From positions 30,927 to 94,926 of the IMG/VR virus record IMGVR_UViG_3300030108_003282: a stretch of 64,000 nucleotides of DNA; one strand, written 5' to 3'. Origin of the DNA: a virus. The notes under the pieces were generated by a model. The model saw only the letters and a program-made list of their open reading frames with translations. It was not told the origin of the DNA and searched no databases. Shown here piece by piece: positions 42,945 to 49,727 of this stretch. The position numbers and the translations under genes are program-made. Positions within the stretch are counted from its first letter, which is position 1. Each line of letters begins with the position of its first letter.

Positions 42945-43256
42945 TTACATCCAGTTTTGATAGTATTGGGCCTTATATTTACCAGTATCACGGTTAAAGT
43001 GCATCAAGGTGATTTTACCTTCCCATGTTTGGGCTAATGCCAAGAATGAGGTCAATGCTGGAGTTAAACCAGTGATATAGAGAGTTAATACTTCAACCTC
43101 TTCAATTTCATAGAGAAAATCACTTGCTTGGCCTTCAAGCAAATCAAAGTCCATAGGGTCCTCAATATGTCCATATATGTATTTATCAATTATCTCACCA
43201 TTAGCGTTCTTAATCTCATGTCGTCCTTTACAAAGCCCTACTTCCATCACTCGCAT
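42945..43256 (-). CDS. Cassette protein, small Rossmann-like alpha/beta
   Basis: A 103-residue protein. The second half has strand-helix-strand character (VEVLTLYITGLTPALTSFLALA, then KITLMHFNRDTGKYKAQ). This vaguely recalls small CRISPR-linked sensor proteins such as Csx3, but the similarity is too weak to name it. ATG is preceded by GATTAAATC, also seen before the gene at 43690. Only gene between palindromes 3 and 4. Confidence 0.65.
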   Translation of the reverse strand: MRVMEVGLCKGRHEIKNANGEIIDKYIYGHIEDPMDFDLLEGQASDFLYEIEEVEVLTLYITGLTPALTSFLALAQTWEGKITLMHFNRDTGKYKAQYYQNWM

Positions 43257-43303
43257 GATTTAATCGGAAAAACTTGGATAATAGCGGGGTATCGCAAAGT
43301 GCT

Positions 43304-43313
43304 ACCATATGGT
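43304..43313. repeat. Palindrome copy 4 (ACCATATGGT)
   Basis: Dyad flanked by CAAAG-TGCT and TGTT-CTTTG, symmetrical. It lies between two divergent genes, each starting about 47 bases away. Confidence 0.85.
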
Positions 43314-43360
43314 TGTTCTTTGATAAAACCATACTATTGGCGCATATAAACACTTGGGGT

Positions 43361-43600
43361 ATGTCATATGTGCATGGATTGGGAGATGCCCAAGAAAGGT
43401 TTGCTAAAGATTGGGACTACAAATACGGCTGGATTAACGATTTGAAAATTATTTGCCCTCATTGTGGTTCCGAACATACTGAGGTTGAAGGATTTGAACA
43501 AAGCGATTCTTGGGAGTTTGGTCAAGAATGGACTATTGAATGCTGGTGCGAAGGTTGCAGCAAAGAGTTTGAATACATCCATGAGGTGGATTATTCCTAA
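43361..43600 (+). CDS. Cassette protein with zinc ribbon
   Basis: A 79-residue protein from ATG 43361 (47 bases after palindrome 4). It holds Cys-x2-Cys (CPHCGSEHTEVEGF) and CWCEGC, enough for one zinc ribbon. A CATATAAAC stretch at about 43342 could be the TATA element. A GCC-TTCG-GGC hairpin follows the stop (43607-43616). Function unknown. Confidence 0.7.
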   Translation: MSYVHGLGDAQERFAKDWDYKYGWINDLKIICPHCGSEHTEVEGFEQSDSWEFGQEWTIECWCEGCSKEFEYIHEVDYS

Positions 43601-43606
43601 TTAGAT

Positions 43607-43616
43607 GCCTTCGGGC
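43607..43616 (+). terminator. UUCG hairpin after 43361-43600
   Basis: GCC-TTCG-GGC lies seven bases beyond the stop and before palindrome 5. A stable UUCG loop, parallel to the hairpins after the other cassette genes. Confidence 0.5.
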
Positions 43617-43633
43617 TCTTTATCAAAGATACG

Positions 43634-43643
43634 ACCATATGGT
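43634..43643. repeat. Palindrome copy 5 (ACCATATGGT)
   Basis: CAAAG-ATACG-dyad-AGTG-CTTTG. It lies between two rightward genes, 33 bases after one stop and 46 before the next start. Confidence 0.85.
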
Positions 43644-43689
43644 AGTGCTTTGTTTTACCCCAGTTAATTTGGGTCTGTATGATTAAATC

Positions 43690-43950
43690 ATGCAGTCAGT
43701 ATGGATTATTGAGCAGAAGCAAGGAAACGATTGGAAACCTCAGATGTATCTCGGTGTTCATCGCTGGGAAAACAATGCAACGGCAGAAATGCACAGGCAC
43801 ACGCAGAATCTCCAAATCAACGAAATGCGAACCATTCCAGATTTGCGCTCTCCGAAGCGTGGTGAAGGAAAGCGCATCTTTGGCATGAAAATGCGAGAAA
43901 TCGCTGAGATTCCATCACACTTCCGAGTTTGCCAACTCAGAATACGTTGA
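43690..43950 (+). CDS. Cassette protein, basic, 86 residues
   Basis: Starts at ATG 43690 after GATTAAATC, 46 bases from palindrome 5. Basic protein with several His (MHRHTQNLQI) and a DLRSPKRGEGKRIFG stretch. Not recognised. A GGGGGGC-TTT-GCCC hairpin follows its stop before palindrome 6. Confidence 0.65.
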   Translation: MQSVWIIEQKQGNDWKPQMYLGVHRWENNATAEMHRHTQNLQINEMRTIPDLRSPKRGEGKRIFGMKMREIAEIPSHFRVCQLRIR

Positions 43951-43995
43951 TGGCCTTTGGGGGGCTTTGCCCTCCATTGGGTATTACAAAGCATT

Positions 43996-44005
43996 ACCAT
44001 ATGGT
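43996..44005. repeat. Palindrome copy 6 (ACCATATGGT)
   Basis: The most symmetrical copy: TACAAAG-CATT-ACCATATGGT-TTTA-CTTTGTA. It lies between the 3' ends of two convergent genes, with a CCCC-GAAA-GGGG hairpin at 44023-44034. Confidence 0.85.
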
Positions 44006-44022
44006 TTTACTTTGTATAAACC

Positions 44023-44034
44023 CCCCGAAAGGGG
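44023..44034 (-). terminator. GAAA hairpin after 44061-44576
   Basis: CCCC-GAAA-GGGG with a GNRA loop, 27 bases beyond the stop of the leftward gene, next to palindrome 6. The following GGGGCTACaAGGG matches the flank of paralog A, so the two cassettes are related outside the gene too. Confidence 0.55.
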
Positions 44035-44060
44035 CTACAAGGGGGAAAAGCCTTGTAGAA

Positions 44061-44576
44061 TCATTCCTCTTCGGAACCTCCATTATCAGCCTTTACAGGC
44101 GTTGGTTCAATTTGAGGAACACCGTCTTTCAACGAAAGACCGTCCCAGCGATTTTCCTTGATGGACTTAACCATGTAGGAATGCGCCTTACTGCGGAACG
44201 AATCAACCAATTCGCTGAAGGAGCCATAAACTCCACCAGTTCGGCCATGTGGCACAATAACTGACAAAATCATGTCGTGGTATTCAGTAGGGATTGCAGC
44301 AATAGCACCTGCCACGGTTTCCTCCACAGTCGCCAAAACAAGTTCCTGTTCGTCTGACAAGGTTGATTCTCGGCCTCGTCGTGCCGCAGGAAAACCCTCC
44401 ATAGTGGAACCAATTGAACGAATTGCCGTCCAATAGGTGCTTCTTAGTTCATCAGTACCCGCATTATCTCCCAATGTGAGAGAAAGCATCACTGCGTTCA
44501 AATTGTCGCTCGGTTCTTGAGTTTCAGCCCAAGCCCGAACCTTGTTCGTGTTTAGTGTCCAATTTTTCATCTTCAT
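44061..44576 (-). CDS. Cassette protein, paralog B
   Basis: About 171 residues from ATG 44576. The GTG nine bases upstream is part of the GAGGTG signal. It is similar in length and order of motifs to paralog A: NTNKVRAW, LRSTYWTAIRSIGS, FPAARRGREST, VIVPHGRTGG, NRWDG. It ends in the same acidic tail (VKADNGGSEEE). Sole gene between palindromes 6 and 7. Function unknown. Confidence 0.75.
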   Translation of the reverse strand: MKMKNWTLNTNKVRAWAETQEPSDNLNAVMLSLTLGDNAGTDELRSTYWTAIRSIGSTMEGFPAARRGRESTLSDEQELVLATVEETVAGAIAAIPTEYHDMILSVIVPHGRTGGVYGSFSELVDSFRSKAHSYMVKSIKENRWDGLSLKDGVPQIEPTPVKADNGGSEEE

Positions 44577-44684
44577 TTTTTTCACCTCTTCCTTTCAAAA
44601 AGATACTTCAAGTCTATTTCCCCCTTGAAGCACTAATAGGGGCAAGGTAGCAAATAAGGTTGTTTTCATGCAAAGCAAAAAACA

Positions 44685-44694
44685 ACCATATGGT
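44685..44694. repeat. Palindrome copy 7 (ACCATATGGT)
   Basis: CAAAG-n8-dyad-ATTG-CTTTG. A GGTTGTTTT...AAAACAACC stem overlaps its left side, as near copies 3 and 9. It separates two divergent genes. Confidence 0.85.
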
Positions 44695-44741
44695 ATTGCT
44701 TTGTAAATACCGTATAGAATAGAGAACAAGACAATAAAAGC

Positions 44742-45005
44742 ATGTCAAGAGAAATAGTGCTTAGACTTGCTGAAATGTCTCCTTTGTTGAAGAACTGGAT
44801 TGAACCCCAAGTAAATAACGCCGTTAAGCGTGATTTTACCGAGTTTGCTGATGAACCTAATGCTATGATTGGAATATTCATCATGGAGCAGTCTATTGCT
44901 GGCTTTGCTAAAGAAATGGCTAAATGTGCTATGGAGTTCTTGTATGAGGAATTGCAGACCCAATTGCAGGATATTACCTCTGATTTGCTCAAAGAGTGGA
45001 TTTGA
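44742..45005 (+). CDS. Cassette protein, helical, 87 residues
   Basis: Starts at ATG 44742, 47 bases after palindrome 7. A TATAGAATA stretch about 29 bases upstream could give a leaderless mRNA. The protein is mainly helical (RDFTEFADE, then FAKEMAKCAMEFLYEEL). Not recognised. A GGAGCA...TGCTCC stem follows the stop. Confidence 0.65.
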   Translation: MSREIVLRLAEMSPLLKNWIEPQVNNAVKRDFTEFADEPNAMIGIFIMEQSIAGFAKEMAKCAMEFLYEELQTQLQDITSDLLKEWI

Positions 45006-45081
45006 GGAGCATTCTGCCACCTGCGCCATCCTGAGCATCTGCTGATGTAAAACTGCTCCCTTCGGGTTTATCCAAAGTAAC

Positions 45082-45091
45082 ACCATATGGT
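45082..45091. repeat. Palindrome copy 8 (ACCATATGGT)
   Basis: CAAAG-TAAC-dyad-GGTG, CTTTG further out. CCC-TTCG-GG with ATAAACC lies on the left side, facing the previous gene's 3' end. Confidence 0.85.
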
Positions 45092-45133
45092 GGTGTTAAT
45101 GCTTTGCATTAATAGAACCATAAAAGAAACATG

Positions 45134-45195
45134 GTCGCAACGGGACAGGGAAAAGCCTAATGCAGTTTTTTTCGTGCTAATTTGTCCGTTGCGAC
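45134..45195. repeat. Inverted repeat with 13-base arms
   Basis: GTCGCAACGG(G)ACA at 45134-45147 pairs with TGTCCGTTGCGAC at 45183-45195, with a T-rich loop. It lies in a 343-base stretch (45006-45349) without a good gene. Could be an RNA hairpin or protein-binding site. Confidence 0.6.
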
Positions 45196-45349
45196 TTTTG
45201 AATATGAAAAACGCCGCCTACTCCATTAATCCGACTTACCCCCGTACTTTGTTTTTCATGCCTTCGTGCAGATAACTAGTATCTCGTACACTCCATGTTT
45301 CTTTCGGGCTTTACTGCGTTTGTTTCGGCTTTGTTTCCGATTGGTATAT

Positions 45350-45457
45350 ATGGCCAATCAACCAAAGGAATATGAAAGGTGGGAAGAAGAACTGGGTATC
45401 TCCATCATAGAAGCGATTGGGTCGCTCTCACTTATAGACGCTCTTATGTTATCTTAA
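45350..45457 (+). CDS. Possible small protein, 35 residues
   Basis: Frame from ATG 45350, acidic and helical (KEYERWEEELGISIIEAIGS). A GGTATAT just before the ATG resembles a TATA element but is too close. Coding is plausible but weakly supported. Confidence 0.35.
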   Translation: MANQPKEYERWEEELGISIIEAIGSLSLIDALMLS

Positions 45458-45704
45458 GAGCCTATGAACCATTCTTACGAACATGATTAGTAGTCATGCG
45501 CCTTTTGAGCCTTAATCGCTTTCACAGGGAACGAATAATTAACCATTTAGTCATCATATCCGCTTTGTGTCCCACTACAGGAAAGAATGTGCATTAACCC
45601 CGTCTATTGGGCCATTGATGCTATTCCCCTTCGGGGTTGCATGCCCCGAAGCAAAAAATTGGTTCTTACGCCAAATAAGGTTATTAATTGCAAAGCAATC
45701 AACA

Positions 45705-45714
45705 ACCATATGGT
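45705..45714. repeat. Palindrome copy 9 (ACCATATGGT)
   Basis: Last full dyad, preceded by GGTTATTAATTG-CAAAG-CAATCAACAACC, a long imperfect stem like that at copies 3 and 7. Confidence 0.85.
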
Positions 45715-45896
45715 TTGAATATATCAAAGAACGTAGAACTTTCTTATTTGAGGATAGTCAATCCAACTGAAATAGGGAAAACATTTCATCCCCAAAAAAT
45801 CTGTCAATTTTGACATAGCAGTTTCAACTGTGGTTATATTAATTCGTATTCATATTCTTATATTCAATATTAGTATTATAGTAAAATAAATCGGTT

Positions 45897-46193
45897 GTCT
45901 CATCTTCGGGAGGGAATGAGACGAGACAACTCAAGGAAGAATCACTAAGGTTATGCAACATAAGTAAAAATATAATTTATACTGTCTCATTATCTCATCA
46001 TCTCATCATCATCATCATCTTCTTCTTCTCTTACAGAACCCCTTATTTTCTTATGGGGTGTGTAGAGAAATATATCCATGATTCGCATGAGACGAGATGA
46101 GACAACTTATTTTTGCAGGTTTCCGCAAGGTTTTGTAGGGTTGTGTTGCATAACCCCATCGTCTCACAATGAGACAATAGCCGAGACAGTCTC
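45897..46193. repeat. GAGAC/GTCTC iteron block, possible origin
   Basis: Ten copies of GAGAC or its complement lie in 297 bases (plus: 45918, 45923, 46089, 46099, 46171, 46183; minus: 45897, 45984, 46161, 46189), several as GAGACAA or GAGACGAGA. GGTTATGCAACA (45949-45960) is inverted as TGTTGCATAACC (46144-46155). A TCATCATCATC/TTCTTCTTC simple repeat lies at about 46000-46030. Dense short repeats between divergent gene blocks suit a replication origin or master regulatory region. Confidence 0.6.
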
Positions 46194-46388
46194 ATGCGTC
46201 GGATAACAAAACTTATTTCATTGGGCAAACTATTGAAAGAAATAAATACGAATTGTTTTATTGTAATGTATTGTTGTGATTTGTTTAATTTAGAATCAAG
46301 TGAAAGAAGTTGCAGGTGTCTGCGCCCTGCCTAACAAAAAGGGTAGTAATCCGTCCAATGAGGTGCATTTGAGGTGATTTCTGCACTC

Positions 46389-46398
46389 CTTTATATAC
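46389..46398 (+). promoter_or_regulatory. TATA box for 46449
   Basis: CTTTATATAC preceded by CTGCACTC, nearly the same as at 55497. Transcription would start near 46422, giving a short leader with a CCCCGCAAAGGGG hairpin and a GGAAGGAGAG ribosome-binding site. Confidence 0.75.
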
Positions 46399-46448
46399 CC
46401 AAAAGTAAGTGTTGAAGATACCCCGCAAAGGGGAAGGAGAGAGATAAC

Positions 46449-46925
46449 ATGGATGATACCACATGGGAAAGCCTCGTCATTGAGGTGAACGAATACCTAG
46501 AAGCCGACACTACGCTTGATGCAGGATTGCGTCAAGTTATTGAACTGAACCTGCAAATTGGGACAAACAACCCTAATGAGCGAACTGCCGCAGAAGGAGC
46601 ATTAAAGGCTCTTTTGAAGGGAAGAGACGGAACTCCATTCCGTCGAGGCCAAAAGAGCGCAGTTCCAGCCGCAGTTCGTGTTTCAATTGACCGAATCTGT
46701 GGAGTTGTTGAAGAAGCCGCATTAGGCTACTACAACCACGATGCAATTATTGGTGCAATTACCATGAAGCACATCAAATCTGGTGGCGGTGCTTTTGACA
46801 ACGGAGAAGAATACGCTTCTGCTGTTGTTAAGCGAACCAGAACCAATCTTGGCAAAATGTTCAAGAGTGGTTCTTGGGACGGTAGCGTTGATTCCCTCTT
46901 AGGAAACAACGAAACCACGCTTTGA
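46449..46925 (+). CDS. Cassette-type protein, paralog C
   Basis: A 158-residue relative of the proteins at 42286 and 44061, more diverged. It keeps an FRRGQKSAVP segment, GGGAFDNGEEYASAVVK and GSWDGSV in the same order. It has its own promoter outside the palindrome array. Function unknown. Confidence 0.75.
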   Translation: MDDTTWESLVIEVNEYLEADTTLDAGLRQVIELNLQIGTNNPNERTAAEGALKALLKGRDGTPFRRGQKSAVPAAVRVSIDRICGVVEEAALGYYNHDAIIGAITMKHIKSGGGAFDNGEEYASAVVKRTRTNLGKMFKSGSWDGSVDSLLGNNETTL

Positions 46926-47163
46926 GACTAAAACCTCAAAAAGCGACCAATCAGGTCTTTGACCTGAACAACGGGGATTTTGAGTCTAAGGACTCTTAAT
47001 CTGAATCATTAGGATTTATCCTGATGAATGCCGAATTGTGGGGGAATCTGTTCCCCTGCAATTCCCCCCTTTTCTTGGGGGTTGTCAGCCAAAATAAAAT
47101 TTGACGAGCAGTTCATGTCCTGTTCGGACATTCCTGTAAATGCAGGATTTGTCGCTGGCAACT
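46921..47163 (+). ncRNA. Hairpin train, structured RNA candidate
   Basis: Successive short stems without coding potential: TTTGAG/CTCAAA (46921), TCAGGTC-TTT-GACCTGA (46951-46967), GAGTC-TAAG-GACTC (46982-46995), TCATTAGGAT/ATCCTGATGA (47006-47027). Then come GAATTG/CAATTC enclosing GGGGAA-TCTG-TTCCCC (47033-47064), and CCCCC/GGGGG (47065-47081). Last is GTTGTCAGC/GCTGGCAAC enclosing TGTCC/GGACA and CCTG/CAGG. The first may terminate the upstream gene, but the number is far beyond that. Confidence 0.55.
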
Positions 47164-47184
47164 CCCTCCCTTTGGGTTGATTTG

Positions 47185-47442
47185 ATGCGTTTAGTTGAAG
47201 AAGTTTATGTTAAGGCAAAAGAGGATTTAATTTGCCAATCTTGCGGTATTGACATACCAAAAGACAGTAATCATCTTCTTGAATCTTATGTTCATCATGG
47301 CGTTATTTCAACTAGTCATTATTGTCTCAATCCAAAATGCAACCCGCCCAATAATGTTCGTTTGAAGTTATTTTGGGGCAGTCTAGTCATAGGTTTTTCC
47401 CTGTGGCTAATCTACTATTTCTATCAAAACGCAGGGTTTTAG
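47185..47442 (+). CDS. Small zinc-site membrane protein
   Basis: About 85 residues from ATG 47185. Cys-x2-Cys (CQSCGI) and HYCLNPKC give a likely zinc site. The last 25 residues (LFWGSLVIGFSLWLIYYFY) form one transmembrane helix, so it would be tail-anchored with the zinc domain inside the cell. A longer upstream frame would enter the hairpin region. Not recognised. Confidence 0.65.
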   Translation: MRLVEEVYVKAKEDLICQSCGIDIPKDSNHLLESYVHHGVISTSHYCLNPKCNPPNNVRLKLFWGSLVIGFSLWLIYYFYQNAGF

Positions 47443-47581
47443 ATTTGTTCGCCTGAGCAACCCCTGTCCTCCGACCATATACGCCCCCCGATGCGGAAGG
47501 TGTTCTTGAACAGTCGCAAAGCAGACTTATTTCACTTTTGTAAATAGAATTGCGTGGCTATTATTGAACAACAGTAAATAC

Positions 47582-47666
47582 GCTGGGATGGCTGAGCATG
47601 GTTAAAAGCGCAGGGCTTAAACTCCTGTCCTAAAATGGTTCGCAGGTTCAAATCCTGCTCCCAGCA
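47582..47666 (+). tRNA. tRNA-Leu (UAA)
   Basis: Acceptor stem GCTGGGA pairs with TCCCAGC. Anticodon loop CTTAAAC gives anticodon TAA, reading TTA. A long variable arm, as in leucine tRNAs, and a T-arm with GGTTCAAAT are present. CCA is not encoded (discriminator A). It helps decode an AT-rich genome in which TTA is common. Confidence 0.9.
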
Positions 47667-47715
47667 CTTATTTTAAATTCATGGAAGTTTGCAAAGTAAT
47701 AATCATTATAATATA

Positions 47716-47931
47716 GGGAAGATAGATACATTAGAAACTATGAAACCCCTCACCCCGACTAGAAGGGGCGTTGAATCGGTAATAAATTCAACAACGCAGG
47801 TAATAAGTCTATTTATCTTCTAACGAAGAAGGACTATTATACGAATGATTTCTTCCACCCACATGGGGAAAGTTGAGCAAGGGGGCTACTAATGAAGTAA
47901 ATGCCGAGCAATCGGCTCTGCTCCTTTCCCC
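47716..47931 (+). ncRNA. Structured noncoding RNA candidate
   Basis: Two helical domains. Domain 1 is closed by GAAGATAGATA (47718-47728) with TATTTATCTTC (47810-47820) and contains CCCCT/AGGGG and a perfect GTTGAAT/ATTCAAC hairpin (47770-47792). A GAAGAA/TTCTTC stem links it to domain 2. Domain 2 is closed by GGGGAAAG (47865-47872) with CTTTCCCC (47924-47931) and GAGCA/TGCTC. It holds TACT-AATGA-AGTA and GCCGA-GCAA-TCGGC, the latter with a GNRA loop. No good ORF. It lies in a 377-base gap between tRNA-Leu and the helicase; I do not recognise its class. Confidence 0.6.
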
Positions 47932-48043
47932 GCCTTTTCACGAGGTTTATCCAATAATAACTGCAAAATGCTCAAATGGAGATAGTGGCCAAACACCATG
48001 AAGCAGTTTCCTCTCGCATTCAACATATTAATGAGGTAATAAT

Positions 48044-49471
48044 ATGAAACACACACATGAACAAATAGCAATCTTTGATTGCATAGAAAAAACAGATAAC
48101 CACCTAATTGTAAATGCAGGTGCAGGGACAGGAAAAACAACAACGATTGTTGAAGCGGCAAATCGTATCAATGGTCAAAAGGCTGCTTTTTTAGCGTTCA
48201 ATAAATCTATTGCTACTGAATTAGCAGAAAGACTTCCAACTGGTGTGGAAGCAAAAACATTCCATGCTTTCGGCTTCGCTGCGATTCGTGCGGCAGGAGT
48301 TAAAACGAAGGTAAACAATTTTAAGTTGAACAATATCATTAAAGAACTTTTAGGTGCTGATTATCACATCGCTCCACTTAAAAAATTAGTATCTTTGGTC
48401 AAAGGTAGCCGTATTAATCCTACTAATCGAGTTGCTATTGATTTCCTGATTGATGAATATAATATCAATTTTAACTCAGACCGTGAAGAAGAAATAGCGA
48501 TTCAAAGCATTCCTGCTATATTAACTATGTGTAAAACACAAACATATCACGTTGATTTTGATGATATGATTTGGATGCCCATTGTAAATGACTATCCTTT
48601 CCCAAAATACGATGTTTTGTTTGTTGATGAAGCACAGGATTTCAACGAGATTCAGCGTGAGATGATTTCTTTATCGGTGAATGGTGGTCGTTGCATCATT
48701 GTTGGTGATAAAAACCAAGCAATTTATGGATTCCGAGGTGCTGATTCAAACTCAATCGGTCTTTTTCGAGAACGACTCGAAGAAACAAGTCGAGAAATCA
48801 CCGAATTACCACTCTCCATTACATGGCGATGTCCAAATGCGGTTGTTAAGGAAGCCAATAGATATGTAAAGGAGTTTAGTGCGCCTGATTTTGCTATTGA
48901 TGGAACGGTTGTAGTAGATGCACCGTTTAATCCACAACGCAACGATATGGTTCTTTGTCGTTATAATGCTCCTTTAGTTGGAGCATTTTATGATTTGATT
49001 TCTCAGGGCAAATCGGCCTACATTCTCGGAAGAGACATGACAAAAGGTTTAATTAATGCCGTACACAAGATTACAAAGAACAACCACATGGGCATTGAAG
49101 AGTTTGAACAATTGTTTCAGCAAGACTTTACTTACAATTATAAGCGGCTACTTGATTTAGGAAAACAAAATCAGGCTATGGCTCTTGAAGATAAGGCTAA
49201 TTGTATTACAATCTTTATGAGGAAAGCAACAACTGTTGGTGGAATTATTGAAGAAATTAAGCGTGTTTTTGACGGAAAAGATGAAGGTGAAATTATGCTT
49301 TCGACTGTTCACAAGGCTAAAGGTCTTGAAGCAGATAATGTATATATTCTCGCAACTGATAGAATGCCACATCCTCTTGGAAACAAAGAAGAGAACAACA
49401 TTTGTTATGTAGCGATTACACGGGCCAAAAAGAATTTATTCTACTGTGGTCCAAAACCAGGTATTATTTGA
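48044..49471 (+). CDS. UvrD/Rep-like superfamily 1 helicase
   Basis: A 475-residue helicase with all motifs: Walker A NAGAGTGKTTT (about 25-35), motif II VDEAQD, motif III GDKNQAIYGFRGAD, motif IV ITWRC, motif V STVHKAKGLEADNV and motif VI YVAITRAK. It is shorter than UvrD because the 1B/2B insertions are reduced. It unwinds or remodels DNA 3' to 5' using ATP, probably in replication or repair. First gene of the rightward block, start at GAGGTAATAAT-ATG. Confidence 0.9.
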   Translation: MKHTHEQIAIFDCIEKTDNHLIVNAGAGTGKTTTIVEAANRINGQKAAFLAFNKSIATELAERLPTGVEAKTFHAFGFAAIRAAGVKTKVNNFKLNNIIKELLGADYHIAPLKKLVSLVKGSRINPTNRVAIDFLIDEYNINFNSDREEEIAIQSIPAILTMCKTQTYHVDFDDMIWMPIVNDYPFPKYDVLFVDEAQDFNEIQREMISLSVNGGRCIIVGDKNQAIYGFRGADSNSIGLFRERLEETSREITELPLSITWRCPNAVVKEANRYVKEFSAPDFAIDGTVVVDAPFNPQRNDMVLCRYNAPLVGAFYDLISQGKSAYILGRDMTKGLINAVHKITKNNHMGIEEFEQLFQQDFTYNYKRLLDLGKQNQAMALEDKANCITIFMRKATTVGGIIEEIKRVFDGKDEGEIMLSTVHKAKGLEADNVYILATDRMPHPLGNKEENNICYVAITRAKKNLFYCGPKPGII

Positions 49472-49480
49472 GGTGATAAA

Positions 49481-49726
49481 ATGGAATACGAAGAATTTGA
49501 GAAGATAACTGAAATGTGGTCATACAATGATATGGTTGCATATATGATGGAAGATGACCGTTGGTGTGATGCGATTATTTGGTTTATCCGAGATAACTGG
49601 GAAGAGGCCGATAAAGATATTACACTTGATAATTTAAATGCCTTTGGTAAATCTAAGGGCTATCCAATTCAAACTAAATTAGAGTTTGATGCATGGAATG
49701 ATTTTAAAACAAAGGAAGATGAGTGA
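49481..49726 (+). CDS. Acidic hypothetical protein
   Basis: An 81-residue, very acidic, Trp-rich protein (MWSYNDMV, AIIWFIRDNWEEAD) with GAGGTGATAAA before the ATG. Its acidity and size resemble DNA mimics or inhibitors, but there is no direct evidence. Stop overlaps the next gene's start region. Confidence 0.65.
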   Translation: MEYEEFEKITEMWSYNDMVAYMMEDDRWCDAIIWFIRDNWEEADKDITLDNLNAFGKSKGYPIQTKLEFDAWNDFKTKEDE

Positions 49727-49727
49727 A

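Larger units (their letters stand above)
45458..46448. other. Noncoding region: palindrome 9, GAGAC repeats, promoter
   Basis: About 990 bases without a credible gene. It holds palindrome copy 9, a CCCC-TTC-GGGG hairpin near 45637, an AT-rich stretch (45820-45895), the GAGAC/GTCTC block and the 46389 TATA box. It lies where gene direction switches from left to right, the favoured place for an origin. Confidence 0.55.

Noticed and set aside
42945-43256. CRISPR-linked Csx3-like or ring nuclease
   Set aside because: Only the strand-helix-strand outline is similar; diagnostic residues cannot be identified.
45087-45275. Open frame of 62 codons
   Set aside because: Starts inside palindrome 8 and spans the long inverted repeat; no start signal.
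42021-45714. Palindrome array as a CRISPR array
   Set aside because: Intervals of 195-690 bases contain genes and vary in length; not CRISPR spacers.
45567-45770. Open frame of 67 codons on the plus strand
   Set aside because: It runs straight through palindrome copy 9 and its flanking stem, has no ribosome-binding site, and the composition is unlike the neighbouring genes.
46000-46030. TCATCATC/TTCTTC stretch as a CRISPR-like repeat
   Set aside because: Simple trinucleotide repeat without spacers.
47716-47931. RNase P RNA
   Set aside because: GGGGAAAG recalls one conserved stretch, but the partner P4 strand and the other conserved regions are not seen.
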